NCBI GenBank assembly: GCA_026996955.1
Contig: JALWJV010000039.1
Span: forward strand, 1 to 7,756
Length of the DNA: 7,756 nt
Reading direction: 5' to 3'
Origin: Deltaproteobacteria bacterium
Lineage (GTDB): Bacteria > Desulfobacterota > Dissulfuribacteria > Dissulfuribacterales > QOAL01
The translations under genes and the position numbers were made by a program. Shown here one piece after another: positions 1 to 7,132 of this stretch; position 1 is the first letter of the stretch; the number at the start of each line of letters is the position of its first letter. The notes below the pieces were generated by a model. The model did not search any database. It saw only the letters and a list, made by a program, of their open reading frames with translations, and was not told where the DNA came from.

Positions 1-1
1 C

Positions 2-1135
2 AGGCATGTAAGCAGGGGCATCAACCGCACCAGGCTTAAAGGGCTGATACGAAAGGAGATGTACCAGATCCTCCGGGACCCCTCCAGCATCGGCATTGCA
101 TTTGTCCTTCCTGTAATCCTGCTGCTTCTGTTTGGATACGGCGTATCCCTTGATGCTAAACACGTTCCTGTTGCCGTTGTAATCGACAAGCCATCAAGGG
201 AGGTCTCTGATTTTATCAGCGGATTCCGCCAGTCTGCCTATTTCAGGCCGGTTATAATGAACAACATCAAGGAGGCGGAACATGCCGTCATGACTCGTGA
301 AGTTGACGGCATAATATGGTTCAGGTCAAACTTTGGCCGCCAGATGTTCCTTGAGGGCAATGCACCTGTGGAGGTGATCCTTAACGGAGTGGATGCCAAC
401 AAGGCAAGGATAACCCAGGGATATATAACCGGCGTGTGGCTGAAATGGCTTGAGCATTACGCACTTGAAAAAGGCGTCAGGCTCAGGATGCCGGCCACGG
501 TAAAACACCGTATATGGTTTAATGCCTCGGTTCGGAGCAGGAATTACCTGGTCCCTGGCCTTATAGCCATAATCATGACCCTGATAGGCGCCATGCTGAC
601 CTCAATGGTGATCGCCAGGGAGTGGGAACGCGGCACCATGGAGGCGCTTATCGTAACCCCGGTCAGCATGAAAGAAATCATCATAGGGAAGGTGGTGCCG
701 TACTTTTTCCTTGGCATGAGCGGCATGGTGCTTTCTGTGCTCATGGCTGTCTGGATTTTTCACGTACCTCTCAGGGGCTCCATCCTGGCACTTACGGCAG
801 GCTCAGCCCTGTTCATGCTTACCGCAATCTTCATGGGGCTTCTTATCTCAACCGCTGCGGGAAGCCAGTTTGTAGCAGGTCAGATTGCCATTGTAATCAC
901 CTTCCTGCCCGCGTTCATCCTTTCGGGATTTGTCTTTGATATAGGCTCAATGCCTGTTCCCATTCAGTGGCTTACCCATATAGTTCCGGCAAGATATTTC
1001 GTGAGCATGCTCCAGACCATATTTCTTGCAGGGGATATCTGGCCCATTTTTATCACAAACTGTCTTTGGCTCATGGGCATGGGGGCATTTTTTATGATGG
1101 TGATAAAGAAAAAGTCACGCAAGAGACTGGAGTAA
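2..1135 (+). CDS. ybhS: ABC-2 type exporter permease, YbhS-like (5' end outside the window)
   Basis: Inner-membrane permease of an ABC exporter; the E. coli YbhGFSR relatives are a multidrug-type efflux system made of adaptor, ATPase and two permeases. The frame is open from base 2. The residues before the ATG at 59 (RTRLKGLIRKE, then MYQILRDPSS) match the cytoplasmic N-terminus of YbhS as I remember it. That ATG is therefore probably internal, and its AAAGGAG abuts it too closely to work. The true start lies just left of the window; about 377 residues are visible, the usual family length. Numbered from the ATG at 59, likely membrane segments are 11-31, 164-185, 212-234, 241-265, 272-293 and 334-350, with a large periplasmic loop at 32-160. 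The ABC-2 signature AREWERGTMEALIVTP is at 186-201. The stop is 7 bp before the second permease, so the two should be co-transcribed. Family assignment is firm; substrate unknown. Confidence 0.93.
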   Translation, partial: RHVSRGINRTRLKGLIRKEMYQILRDPSSIGIAFVLPVILLLLFGYGVSLDAKHVPVAVVIDKPSREVSDFISGFRQSAYFRPVIMNNIKEAEHAVMTREVDGIIWFRSNFGRQMFLEGNAPVEVILNGVDANKARITQGYITGVWLKWLEHYALEKGVRLRMPATVKHRIWFNASVRSRNYLVPGLIAIIMTLIGAMLTSMVIAREWERGTMEALIVTPVSMKEIIIGKVVPYFFLGMSGMVLSVLMAVWIFHVPLRGSILALTAGSALFMLTAIFMGLLISTAAGSQFVAGQIAIVITFLPAFILSGFVFDIGSMPVPIQWLTHIVPARYFVSMLQTIFLAGDIWPIFITNCLWLMGMGAFFMMVIKKKSRKRLE

Positions 1136-1142
1136 CCAGGCC

Positions 1143-2252
1143 ATGATAAAGAAAATATTCGCGTTGATGATTAAAGAGTTTATCGCCATCCTGACAAACA
1201 AGAAGAGCAGGATGGTGCTTGTCATACCTCCTATCGCCCAGCTCATCGTGTTCGGATATGCTGCAAGCTTTGATCTCAACAATGTCCCCTACGCCGTTTA
1301 CAATGAAGACCCGGGACAGGCCTCCCGTGAGCTTCTTGCAAGGTTTGAGGGTTCCAGGGCATTCAAACTTGCCAGGACACTGGACAGTGACAAAGACATA
1401 GCCCCTGTAATCAATCTCAAGGAGGCGCTTCTTGTCCTTCATATCGGGCCGAAATTTTCAGAAAACATCAGGCGAAACCAGCCTTCGGAAATTCAGGTAA
1501 TACTCGACGGCCGCAATTCAAACACCGCCCTGATTGCCCTGAATTATGTCCATTCCATCCTGATGGATTTCAACCAGGCATGGTCGGCAGAGCACCAGGG
1601 GCGTGTGCCGCCGGGAAGGCTCGTTGTGCGCTCATGGTTTAACAGGACTCTCAACTCCCACTGGTTTATTATCACAGGAATAGTGGCGCTGCTTACCCTG
1701 GTGGTAACCATTGAGATTACCGCCATGTCTGTTGCAAAGGAGAGGGAAGGGGGCACATTTGACCAGCTTCTGGTAACTCCAATGACTCCACTTGAGATAC
1801 TGATTGGAAAATCCCTGCCGGGTTTCATAATAGGAACACTTGAGGCAACATTCATTATATTCATGATTGTGGCATGGTTTCATATTCCGCTCAGGGGCAG
1901 CATCCTGGCAATGTATGTAGGGCTCTTTGCCTTTCTGCTCTCTGCAATCGGTATCGGGCTTATGATATCAGCCATGTCAGTAACGCAGCAGCAGGGGCTC
2001 ATGGGGGCATTTCTCTTTCTGGTCCCGTCAGTAATCCTCTCAGGGTTTGCTACTCCCATTGAAAACATGCCGGAAGCCGTTCAGGCAATCACCTACCTGA
2101 ACCCGCTGCGCTACTTTCTGATAATCGTAAGATCAATATTCATGGAAGGCGCATCCTTCAGCCTGCTGTGGCCTCAGTACTGGCCCATGGCTTTAATCGG
2201 GATATTAAGCCTTGCAACTGCAGGCATAATGTTCAGGAAAAGGATGTATTAA
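1143..2252 (+). CDS. ybhR: ABC-2 type exporter permease, YbhR-like
   Basis: Second inner-membrane permease of the same exporter, expected to pair with the preceding one around a shared ATPase encoded outside the window. It has 369 residues, against about 368 in E. coli YbhR. Likely membrane segments are 23-43, 174-196, 224-246, 252-277, 284-302 and 346-364. A periplasmic loop at about 44-173 carries the family block ILDGRNSN (120-127). The coupling-region signature AKEREGGTFDQLLVTP is at 198-213, and the conserved GFATPIENMP block is at 301-310. The start is supported by GGAG at 1129-1132, 10 bases upstream inside the end of the first gene, and by the typical N-terminus (LMIKEF). It is the last gene of its operon here; the next gene is convergent. 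It is complete, with no sign of damage. The substrate cannot be read from sequence. Confidence 0.94.
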   Translation: MIKKIFALMIKEFIAILTNKKSRMVLVIPPIAQLIVFGYAASFDLNNVPYAVYNEDPGQASRELLARFEGSRAFKLARTLDSDKDIAPVINLKEALLVLHIGPKFSENIRRNQPSEIQVILDGRNSNTALIALNYVHSILMDFNQAWSAEHQGRVPPGRLVVRSWFNRTLNSHWFIITGIVALLTLVVTIEITAMSVAKEREGGTFDQLLVTPMTPLEILIGKSLPGFIIGTLEATFIIFMIVAWFHIPLRGSILAMYVGLFAFLLSAIGIGLMISAMSVTQQQGLMGAFLFLVPSVILSGFATPIENMPEAVQAITYLNPLRYFLIIVRSIFMEGASFSLLWPQYWPMALIGILSLATAGIMFRKRMY

Positions 2253-2254
2253 AC

Positions 2255-2304
2255 ATCCCATCTTAGCAGACTTCCTGAAGACCGCTATTGCATGGAGGTG
2301 GGAT
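2255..2304. terminator. Candidate stem-loop between convergent genes
   Basis: ATCCCATCT at 2255-2263 pairs with AGGTGGGAT at 2296-2304 over nine positions, one of them a G-U wobble in plus-strand RNA. Inside the loop TAGC (2264-2267) pairs with GCTA (2284-2287), and CTTC with GAAG (2271-2280). The structure lies over the 32-bp gap between the ybhR-like stop and the channel-gene stop, and its right arm falls inside the channel's last codons. There is no clear T-run on either strand, so this is not a standard intrinsic terminator. It could still limit read-through between the convergent genes. A chance structure is quite possible. Confidence 0.25.
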
Positions 2305-5300
2305 TGAAGCCGCTACCTGCCACAGGTGACGCAGGCCCCTTCTGTTCAGTAAACACCGCAGCCTGCTCTGTGTTTCCAATTGGCACTTCCTTGATGTATA
2401 TATCCTGCTGTGGAAATGGAATCCCTATGTCCGCATCTTTCAGGGCGTCCCATATTGCAAACATTACCTTTGATTTCACCGCGCCCCTCCCGTGCTGACT
2501 GGACAGGTTAGAATAAAATTCCACCCGGAAATTAACCGATGAATTGGCAAATTCCGTAAGATAGACCCTTGGCTTGTTCTCCAGCGATACCTCAGGCACC
2601 ATACACACCGCATCATAAATGACATCCCTTGCCCTGTGGGGATCATCCTGATAACGGACCCCAACCTCAAAAACGGTTCGAAGTATGGTATCCGAAAGGG
2701 TCCAGTTGGTTACCGGGGTGGTTATCAGTGAGGAGTTGGGGATAATAACGTCCTGATTGTCCCATGTTCTCAAAACCAGGGAACGGAGACCTATACGCGA
2801 TATTATCCCCTGGGAATCTCCCACAGTTACCCAGTCATCAACCCGAACAGGACGCTCCGCCAGCAGGATGAGGCCGCTTACCAGGTTGTTGGCGATATTC
2901 TGCAGACCAAAACCGATACCGACACCAAGGGCACCGGCAAACACGGTGAGGCTGGTCAAATTTATCCCAATGACATTGAGCGCAACAAGTATGCCTATTA
3001 CAAGCACCGCGTATTGCGTAAACACAGACAGGCTGTTTCTGAGCCCCCTGTCTTTTACATTTTTATACAGCCAGGCATAGGTAAAGTTTTTTGATAGGGA
3101 GCCAAGATAAATAAACACGACAAAGACAAAAATACTGGTCAGGATGCTGAACAGCGTAATGCTCTGGGTCCCTACATGGAACAGGGGATATTCCAGCCAG
3201 CTTTTCAATAAGTTTGCTATGACAGAATCTGTTCCCCAGCCGTACAAGCGGGCCATACAGCCCAGGACAAGGAGAAAAAGCATCAGATCTATAATTTTTC
3301 TTAACGGAGAGAAGAGTAACAGAGCGGTATCGCCATCCTGCCTCCGCCGTATTTCCTGCTCCCAGGCACCAAGCCAGTCCATTGCAAGATCATGTGCCAC
3401 TATCCATCCAAAAATTACGGAAAGTAGTACGCCAAGTTGACCGGCTACAAACCATGCCAGGTTGATATAGCCGGCAAGCCCGATGAGGGCTGCACAAAAC
3501 AGTGTCAGAGGAATGGAAATACTGGCCGTTACAGCGAGATGAACAAGAAAGCGCGAGCGTTGCCTGGGCTTCAGCCTGGCAATAATGACCCTGCGCAGAT
3601 ACATGAAGAAATAGACCCAGGGGAGGAGCAGGAGCATGAAAAGGCGGTCGATCACATTACGCAACTGTGGTGAAAACAGCCCCATATTCCCAAGCCCCAC
3701 CAGCAGGACGAAAAGGGCGCTGAAAATGGCTGTCCAGGTGATGGTTCGGTAGAGACGGGGCTGTCTCTCTCCGGTGGGAACCAGGGGAGAGATAAAGACC
3801 CAGTAACTTAGCCTGATGACCAGCTGCACACATACCAGGGTTGCAACAAGCAGAACAAGAAACCTGAAAATAAGGGGCTCTACTTCAAATATTCTCCCGG
3901 CAAGCAGCAGTGTGCCACTAAGCAGCAGTAAAAACCTGCTCTCATTAAGCAGGGCAAGGGCGATTATCCTTACCCTGGAAGAAAAGTTAAGCTCACCTCC
4001 ATACTTGATATGCCGGGGCCTAGCAAAATGACCAACCATCAGTGTGAGTATCAATAAAATCAGTGCAGTGGCTGAAAAAAGAATTTTTTTGCCAGGACCA
4101 GCCTTCTGCCACCCTGTTTTCAACGCACCTGTGCTTTTTACTGCAAGCTGCCCCACCTGTCTGGGAGTGGACAAAAATTCAAAAAAGACCTTTTTCCAGC
4201 TTGCAAGGTCATGGGGCAGGGATTCACGGGCATCAAGGCTCTGCTGAACACTTTTGCTGTAGGCCTGCTTTACCCGATCCATGTCATGCTGCAACTGTCT
4301 GTCCAAGGACTGTAATCTGTTCTGAAGTGTTGAAAACTGCTCAATCAGGCCGGTGAGAATCTTTTTCTCAAGATTAAAGGTCCGGACAGAGATATTTTTA
4401 AGGGCGTATTGCTTCTGGAGCAATGCCCACTGGCGCTGAAGCACATCAAGCTTGCCGGAGACAAGAGTGGTTAACGGCTCCAGGCGGCTTGATAAATCCT
4501 TTAAGGTTTTTAGATCCTTTCGCAATACAGCAACGGGAAGGTGGTTCTGTACATTGAGGTTCAACCCCTCATATTCACCTGCAATCTCCTGCACGGCAAT
4601 TTGCATTCGCAGGACATTCAGAGATTCTGCAAGAGCTTGGATTCTTTTTTGAATAAGCTCACTCTTTTCAAGGTTTGAAGGGTCACCGGGAGACAGGGCT
4701 GACAGCTCTTGCTGAAGCTGTGCTGTCTGTTTCCTGGCGTCCTGCTCCTGCTGTTGCAGGCGACGCTTCAACTCGTCAAGGGATTCCTGATGTCTGACCT
4801 GCTGTTGCTGTTTATAAACAGCCTGAACACTCTGATACCAGGAACTTGCAAGCTCCGCCTTCTTTTTCAGGGCGTTTGCATAATCAGCCAGCACTTGGGC
4901 ATACTGTTGCTCTATCTCAAGGAGCGCCTTTGCAAGGGAAAGCTGATTTGACAATTCAGCACGTTTTTTTTTATCATCCTTGCCGCTTCCCGCGAGGTCT
5001 ATCTGCTGCTGCAGGCCTTGAATTGCAGCCTCAAGGCCCGCTATCTTCTGCTTTTCGTGCTCCACATCAAGGGCCGCAGACTGAAGATTGACCTGCACCG
5101 ACTCCATATCAAGCCTTGCCTGCTCAACCATGGTATCCGTAACCGCCATGTGCTGCAGAGCGGCAAGCCGGGCATCGCGCTCATGCTGAATGGACGCCAC
5201 TTCTTTATTCAGGGCATCCAGTGACTTCATTGCAGGTTGAAGCACCTGCTTTCTGGCAGAGAGCTCAGCGCTGCTGAAAGTTGTTTGGACAGTCAGCGCA

Positions 5301-5401
5301 GAATCAGCAGACCAGACAGGGCTTACCCCGCAAGAGGGCAGAAACAACACCAGCAAGAACTGAAAAAGAACGGAAAATAATCTCATGTTGTGAAAAAACA
5401 T
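2285..5401 (-). CDS. Large mechanosensitive channel, MscS family (MscK/MscM-like)
   Basis: Inner-membrane channel expected to open on membrane tension and release solutes during osmotic downshock. The 1038 residues are close in size to E. coli MscK and MscM. A signal peptide comes first (hydrophobic 8-22, plausible cleavage after VWS at 29-31). About 38-390 is a long Gln-, Lys- and Leu-rich extracytoplasmic coiled coil. About eleven membrane segments follow: near 439-459, 478-503, 509-537, 552-576, 584-602, 618-643, 646-670, 701-722, 745-768, 791-814 and the pore helix 817-848. The pore helix carries GALGVGIGFGLQNIANN (823-839) and LLAERPVRVDDWV, the MscS hallmark. A beta domain (856-900, with VIIPNS) and an alpha/beta domain ending IPFPQQDIYIKE (994-1005) complete the cytoplasmic part, and a nonconserved tail of about 33 residues follows. 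No clear ribosome binding site precedes Met1. Met6 (codon 5386-5384) gives a more typical MR-type signal peptide and is an alternative start. It appears to be transcribed alone. Confidence 0.93.
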   Translation of the reverse strand: MFFHNMRLFSVLFQFLLVLFLPSCGVSPVWSADSALTVQTTFSSAELSARKQVLQPAMKSLDALNKEVASIQHERDARLAALQHMAVTDTMVEQARLDMESVQVNLQSAALDVEHEKQKIAGLEAAIQGLQQQIDLAGSGKDDKKKRAELSNQLSLAKALLEIEQQYAQVLADYANALKKKAELASSWYQSVQAVYKQQQQVRHQESLDELKRRLQQQEQDARKQTAQLQQELSALSPGDPSNLEKSELIQKRIQALAESLNVLRMQIAVQEIAGEYEGLNLNVQNHLPVAVLRKDLKTLKDLSSRLEPLTTLVSGKLDVLQRQWALLQKQYALKNISVRTFNLEKKILTGLIEQFSTLQNRLQSLDRQLQHDMDRVKQAYSKSVQQSLDARESLPHDLASWKKVFFEFLSTPRQVGQLAVKSTGALKTGWQKAGPGKKILFSATALILLILTLMVGHFARPRHIKYGGELNFSSRVRIIALALLNESRFLLLLSGTLLLAGRIFEVEPLIFRFLVLLVATLVCVQLVIRLSYWVFISPLVPTGERQPRLYRTITWTAIFSALFVLLVGLGNMGLFSPQLRNVIDRLFMLLLLPWVYFFMYLRRVIIARLKPRQRSRFLVHLAVTASISIPLTLFCAALIGLAGYINLAWFVAGQLGVLLSVIFGWIVAHDLAMDWLGAWEQEIRRRQDGDTALLLFSPLRKIIDLMLFLLVLGCMARLYGWGTDSVIANLLKSWLEYPLFHVGTQSITLFSILTSIFVFVVFIYLGSLSKNFTYAWLYKNVKDRGLRNSLSVFTQYAVLVIGILVALNVIGINLTSLTVFAGALGVGIGFGLQNIANNLVSGLILLAERPVRVDDWVTVGDSQGIISRIGLRSLVLRTWDNQDVIIPNSSLITTPVTNWTLSDTILRTVFEVGVRYQDDPHRARDVIYDAVCMVPEVSLENKPRVYLTEFANSSVNFRVEFYSNLSSQHGRGAVKSKVMFAIWDALKDADIGIPFPQQDIYIKEVPIGNTEQAAVFTEQKGPASPVAGSGFNPTSMQ

Positions 5402-5692
5402 ATAATTGTGGGCATGTTGAATGAAAAAGAAAAGAATCCAAGCAAGACAATAAACAGGAAAAGCATAACTGCTGCCCTGACCATTAGCGTATAACCTAAA
5501 CCCTGCACTTCGAAAATGAATAAAAAGTATTTAGTCCGTAGAAACAAATAATTACGGCTTTGTGGCTCAGGTTATTCCGCTCACCTTATGAGTGAAATGA
5601 CTATCAATTCGAAGATTCTGGTGCTGCCAATGTCCAGGGTCAGTTGCCACCAAGAAGCGTAGCGGATTGGCGGTCAACCGCACCCCTGTTGT
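5402..5692. other. Intergenic region without a gene; short inverted and degenerate repeats
   Basis: I find no credible gene in these 291 bases. The left part (to about 5570) should contain the channel gene's promoter on the minus strand, but I see no convincing -35/-10 pair. CCGTA (5536-5540) and TACGG (5553-5557) form a weak inverted repeat. The right part holds a compact hairpin, GCGG-TCAA-CCGC, at 5670-5681. It also holds degenerate copies on the minus strand: TTGGTGGCAACTG (5653-5641) and ATTGGCAGCACCAG (5631-5618). The pattern resembles the repeated ends of some insertion sequences (IS21-like), but no transposase accompanies it, so it would be a remnant at most. No T-run follows the 5670-5681 hairpin, so it does not look like a terminator for the toxin gene. 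Confidence 0.4.
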
Positions 5693-6109
5693 TCACTTTT
5701 TTTGGGGGTTCGGGTAGTTATCTACAAATTTTCTCGGTGTTAAAATTTCAATTCCCTGATATGTAGCTAACTTTAATAAGTGTTTATCTCCACTGACAAT
5801 TATTTCACATCTGCCTGCAATAGCACACTCAATGAATTTATTATCATCTGGATCTTCACATACTGTAATTCTTAAATCTCCTGTATCTACAATCTCAGAA
5901 TTCAGGATAAATAGTTCCAAAATCTCGGAAATATCTATTTGAGGGAATTTTGCACCAATTTCTTCGGCAACCCTTGTATATTCAACGATTATGGGCTTTG
6001 AAATGACCGCGGTAAAATTTCCTTTTCTCCAGTGTGTAAATATTTTGGAAGGGGTACCTGAGAAAAAAATAGCTGAAATTAAAACATTTGTATCAAGTAC
6101 AACCCTCAC
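5693..6109 (-). CDS. PIN-domain toxin of a type II toxin-antitoxin pair (COG1569-like)
   Basis: Putative Mg-dependent ribonuclease toxin, acting in the cytoplasm and held inactive by the upstream AbrB-type antitoxin. The 138 residues form a single PIN domain. The acidic metal-binding residues are in place: Asp6 in VVLDTNVLISA, Glu43 in PIIVEY, the cluster EDPDDNKF (85-92, Asp89 the likely third acid) and Asp108 in IVSGDKHLL. The IVSGDKHLL and ILTPRKF blocks are typical of the 'PIN family, putative toxin' group often annotated as COG1569. The start codon is GTG; its first bases overlap the antitoxin stop (GTGA, 6109-6106), a usual sign of translational coupling. The gene is visibly A+T-richer than the channel and ABC genes. 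All catalytic acids are present, so it is probably active; the RNA target is unknown. Confidence 0.9.
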   Translation of the reverse strand: MRVVLDTNVLISAIFFSGTPSKIFTHWRKGNFTAVISKPIIVEYTRVAEEIGAKFPQIDISEILELFILNSEIVDTGDLRITVCEDPDDNKFIECAIAGRCEIIVSGDKHLLKLATYQGIEILTPRKFVDNYPNPQKK

Positions 6110-6369
6110 TTTTGAGACCTTACCCTTTTTATAGCAAGTTCAATATCTGACTTTTTCAGCCCAACCTGTTTTGCGGTTTTCCGAGCCTTTTTAATCAGGG
6201 CATCAAACTCATCAATAGTAGGTGGAGATATCTTTTTTAAAATTACCACATCATTATCTCCCAATACGACAAACTGAACACCTGTTTCAAGTTTAAGTTT
6301 TTTCCTGATATTTTCGGGTATTACAACCTGTCCCTTGGAAGACAATTTAGTTGTTGCTACATTTGCCAT
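6106..6369 (-). CDS. AbrB/MazE-type antitoxin
   Basis: DNA-binding antitoxin partner of the PIN toxin, expected to neutralise it and repress their shared promoter. It has 87 residues. Residues 6-47 are a swapped-hairpin AbrB/SpoVT domain with the characteristic run TTKLSSKGQVVIPENIRKKL followed by KLETGVQFVV and a short strand VVILKK. Residues 52-87 (FDALIKKARKTAKQVG, then a Lys/Arg-rich helix) probably form the toxin-binding tail. The ATG at 6369 is preceded on the minus strand by a purine-rich site, GAGAGGGGGG (6387-6378), 8 bases away. This is a strong ribosome binding site, consistent with antitoxin being made in excess. It overlaps the toxin gene by 4 bases in the usual antitoxin-first order. 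Composition is A+T-rich like its partner, suggesting the pair arrived together. Confidence 0.9.
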   Translation of the reverse strand: MANVATTKLSSKGQVVIPENIRKKLKLETGVQFVVLGDNDVVILKKISPPTIDEFDALIKKARKTAKQVGLKKSDIELAIKRVRSQK

Positions 6370-6398
6370 AATTATTACCCCCCTCTCATTTTTATTTT

Positions 6399-6410
6399 CT
6401 TACATGTAAG
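6399..6410 (-). promoter_or_regulatory. Perfect 12-bp palindrome, candidate toxin-antitoxin operator
   Basis: CTTACATGTAAG is a perfect 12-base palindrome centred about 35 bases upstream of the antitoxin start, in the 135-bp gap between the antitoxin and the methyltransferase gene. On the minus strand a -35-like TTGATA (6420-6415) lies just before it. No good -10 box is seen at standard spacing, so the promoter itself is not resolved. Toxin-antitoxin pairs of this kind usually repress themselves through palindromes overlapping the promoter, and AbrB-fold dimers bind such sites. The palindrome is seen directly; the operator role is inferred. Confidence 0.5.
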
Positions 6411-6504
6411 ATAATATCAAATGATAATTGAGCTGGCAAATATATTTTTTAGATTCGGGCCCACCAAAACGCATCGGATGGAGTTCCCTAGGATCAGATA
6501 CTGA

Positions 6505-7032
6505 TTACGTTTTCTTAAGCTCGTTCCAGCCTGCCGCAAGGCATCTGAAGCTGAGAGAAAAGGCTGGAGTAGTTTGCATATAGAGACAATACTCCTCTCC
6601 GAACTTTTTCTGACATTCCGGCTCTTCAATAACTATCACAAACCAGAGTGCAGCCAGTACGGCCCATCCACATGCTGCTACAGCGATTATTGAGCCTGAA
6701 AGAAGTGCCAACCCCCCAGGAATCATGGCAAGCCCCAGGTGCTGAGGGTGCCTCATGCATGAATATATCCCGCAGGTGACCATCCGGTCTGGCCATATAC
6801 TGGTGTGGCCCTCTGTGTGTCCGAATTTTTTAAGTGATTTCCCAGCCACTATATGTATAACCAAGGCCCAGCAAAGTATTATGGCTCCTGCAACAGAAGA
6901 CCAGAGGCCAAGGCTGTTAAATGTGCCACATCTTTCAGATATAACGTGGGCTGACCAGAAAACCAACAGCCATACCAGAGGCCAGAAGAAGAATTTCCAC
7001 AGTCCCTTTTCAGTTTTTTTGGTATCTTTCAC
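6505..7032 (-). CDS. Membrane methyltransferase of the isoprenylcysteine/phospholipid methyltransferase type
   Basis: Small integral-membrane, probably SAM-dependent methyltransferase of 175 residues. Hydrophobic segments lie at about 13-33, 44-64 and 100-135, the last long enough for a helical hairpin. The C-terminal half carries the family motif GIYSCMRHPQHLG (88-100), with the RHP core at 94-96. It then has EEPECQKKFGEEYCLYMQ (136-153): paired glutamates, a conserved FGEEY and spaced tyrosines, the usual SAM- and metal-site elements of ICMT and PEMT relatives. The substrate is not deducible; bacterial members are often only 'isoprenylcysteine carboxyl methyltransferase family'. The start is GTG, supported by AGGA 6 bases upstream and by a stop codon (7038-7036) just before it in the same frame. 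It ends at TAA beside a small perfect hairpin, ATCAG-ATA-CTGAT (6493-6505), with no T-run. It is divergent from the next gene. Confidence 0.82.
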   Translation of the reverse strand: MKDTKKTEKGLWKFFFWPLVWLLVFWSAHVISERCGTFNSLGLWSSVAGAIILCWALVIHIVAGKSLKKFGHTEGHTSIWPDRMVTCGIYSCMRHPQHLGLAMIPGGLALLSGSIIAVAACGWAVLAALWFVIVIEEPECQKKFGEEYCLYMQTTPAFSLSFRCLAAGWNELKKT

Positions 7033-7132
7033 TGATCATCCTACTACAGTAATGCAGGCACAGCAGATTATGCCTGAACATGAACGCAGTATAGTCCAGA
7101 TTGTTTCTGGCCAATAATTGAAGGTTTCAAAC

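Noticed and set aside
2285..5401. The channel as a lipoprotein because of LPSC at residues 21-24
   Set aside because: Pro at the -2 position is unlike a lipobox, and a normal signal-peptidase site follows at VWS-A.
5402..5570. A sigma-70 promoter for the channel gene
   Set aside because: A TATAC-like box near 5489-5494 has no acceptable -35 at 16-18 bases, so no promoter is called.
5588..5662. A 24-codon reading frame beginning ATG AGT GAA ATG in the gap next to the toxin gene
   Set aside because: No ribosome binding site, no recognisable family, and it lies across the degenerate repeats.
5670..5681. GCGG-TCAA-CCGC hairpin as a terminator of the toxin gene
   Set aside because: It is short and has no T-run after it in the minus-strand direction.
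6417..6629. Minus-strand reading frame overlapping the end of the methyltransferase gene
   Set aside because: It lies in another frame of a gene with clear family motifs and has no features of its own.
6755..7117. Plus-strand reading frame of 120 codons opposite the methyltransferase
   Set aside because: It is the antisense of the RHP-motif gene; composition and lack of a family pattern mark it as a shadow.
7118..7132. TTG start for the DUF389-like small gene
   Set aside because: The TTG overlaps the likely ribosome binding site GAAGG; the ATG at 7133 has the right spacing.
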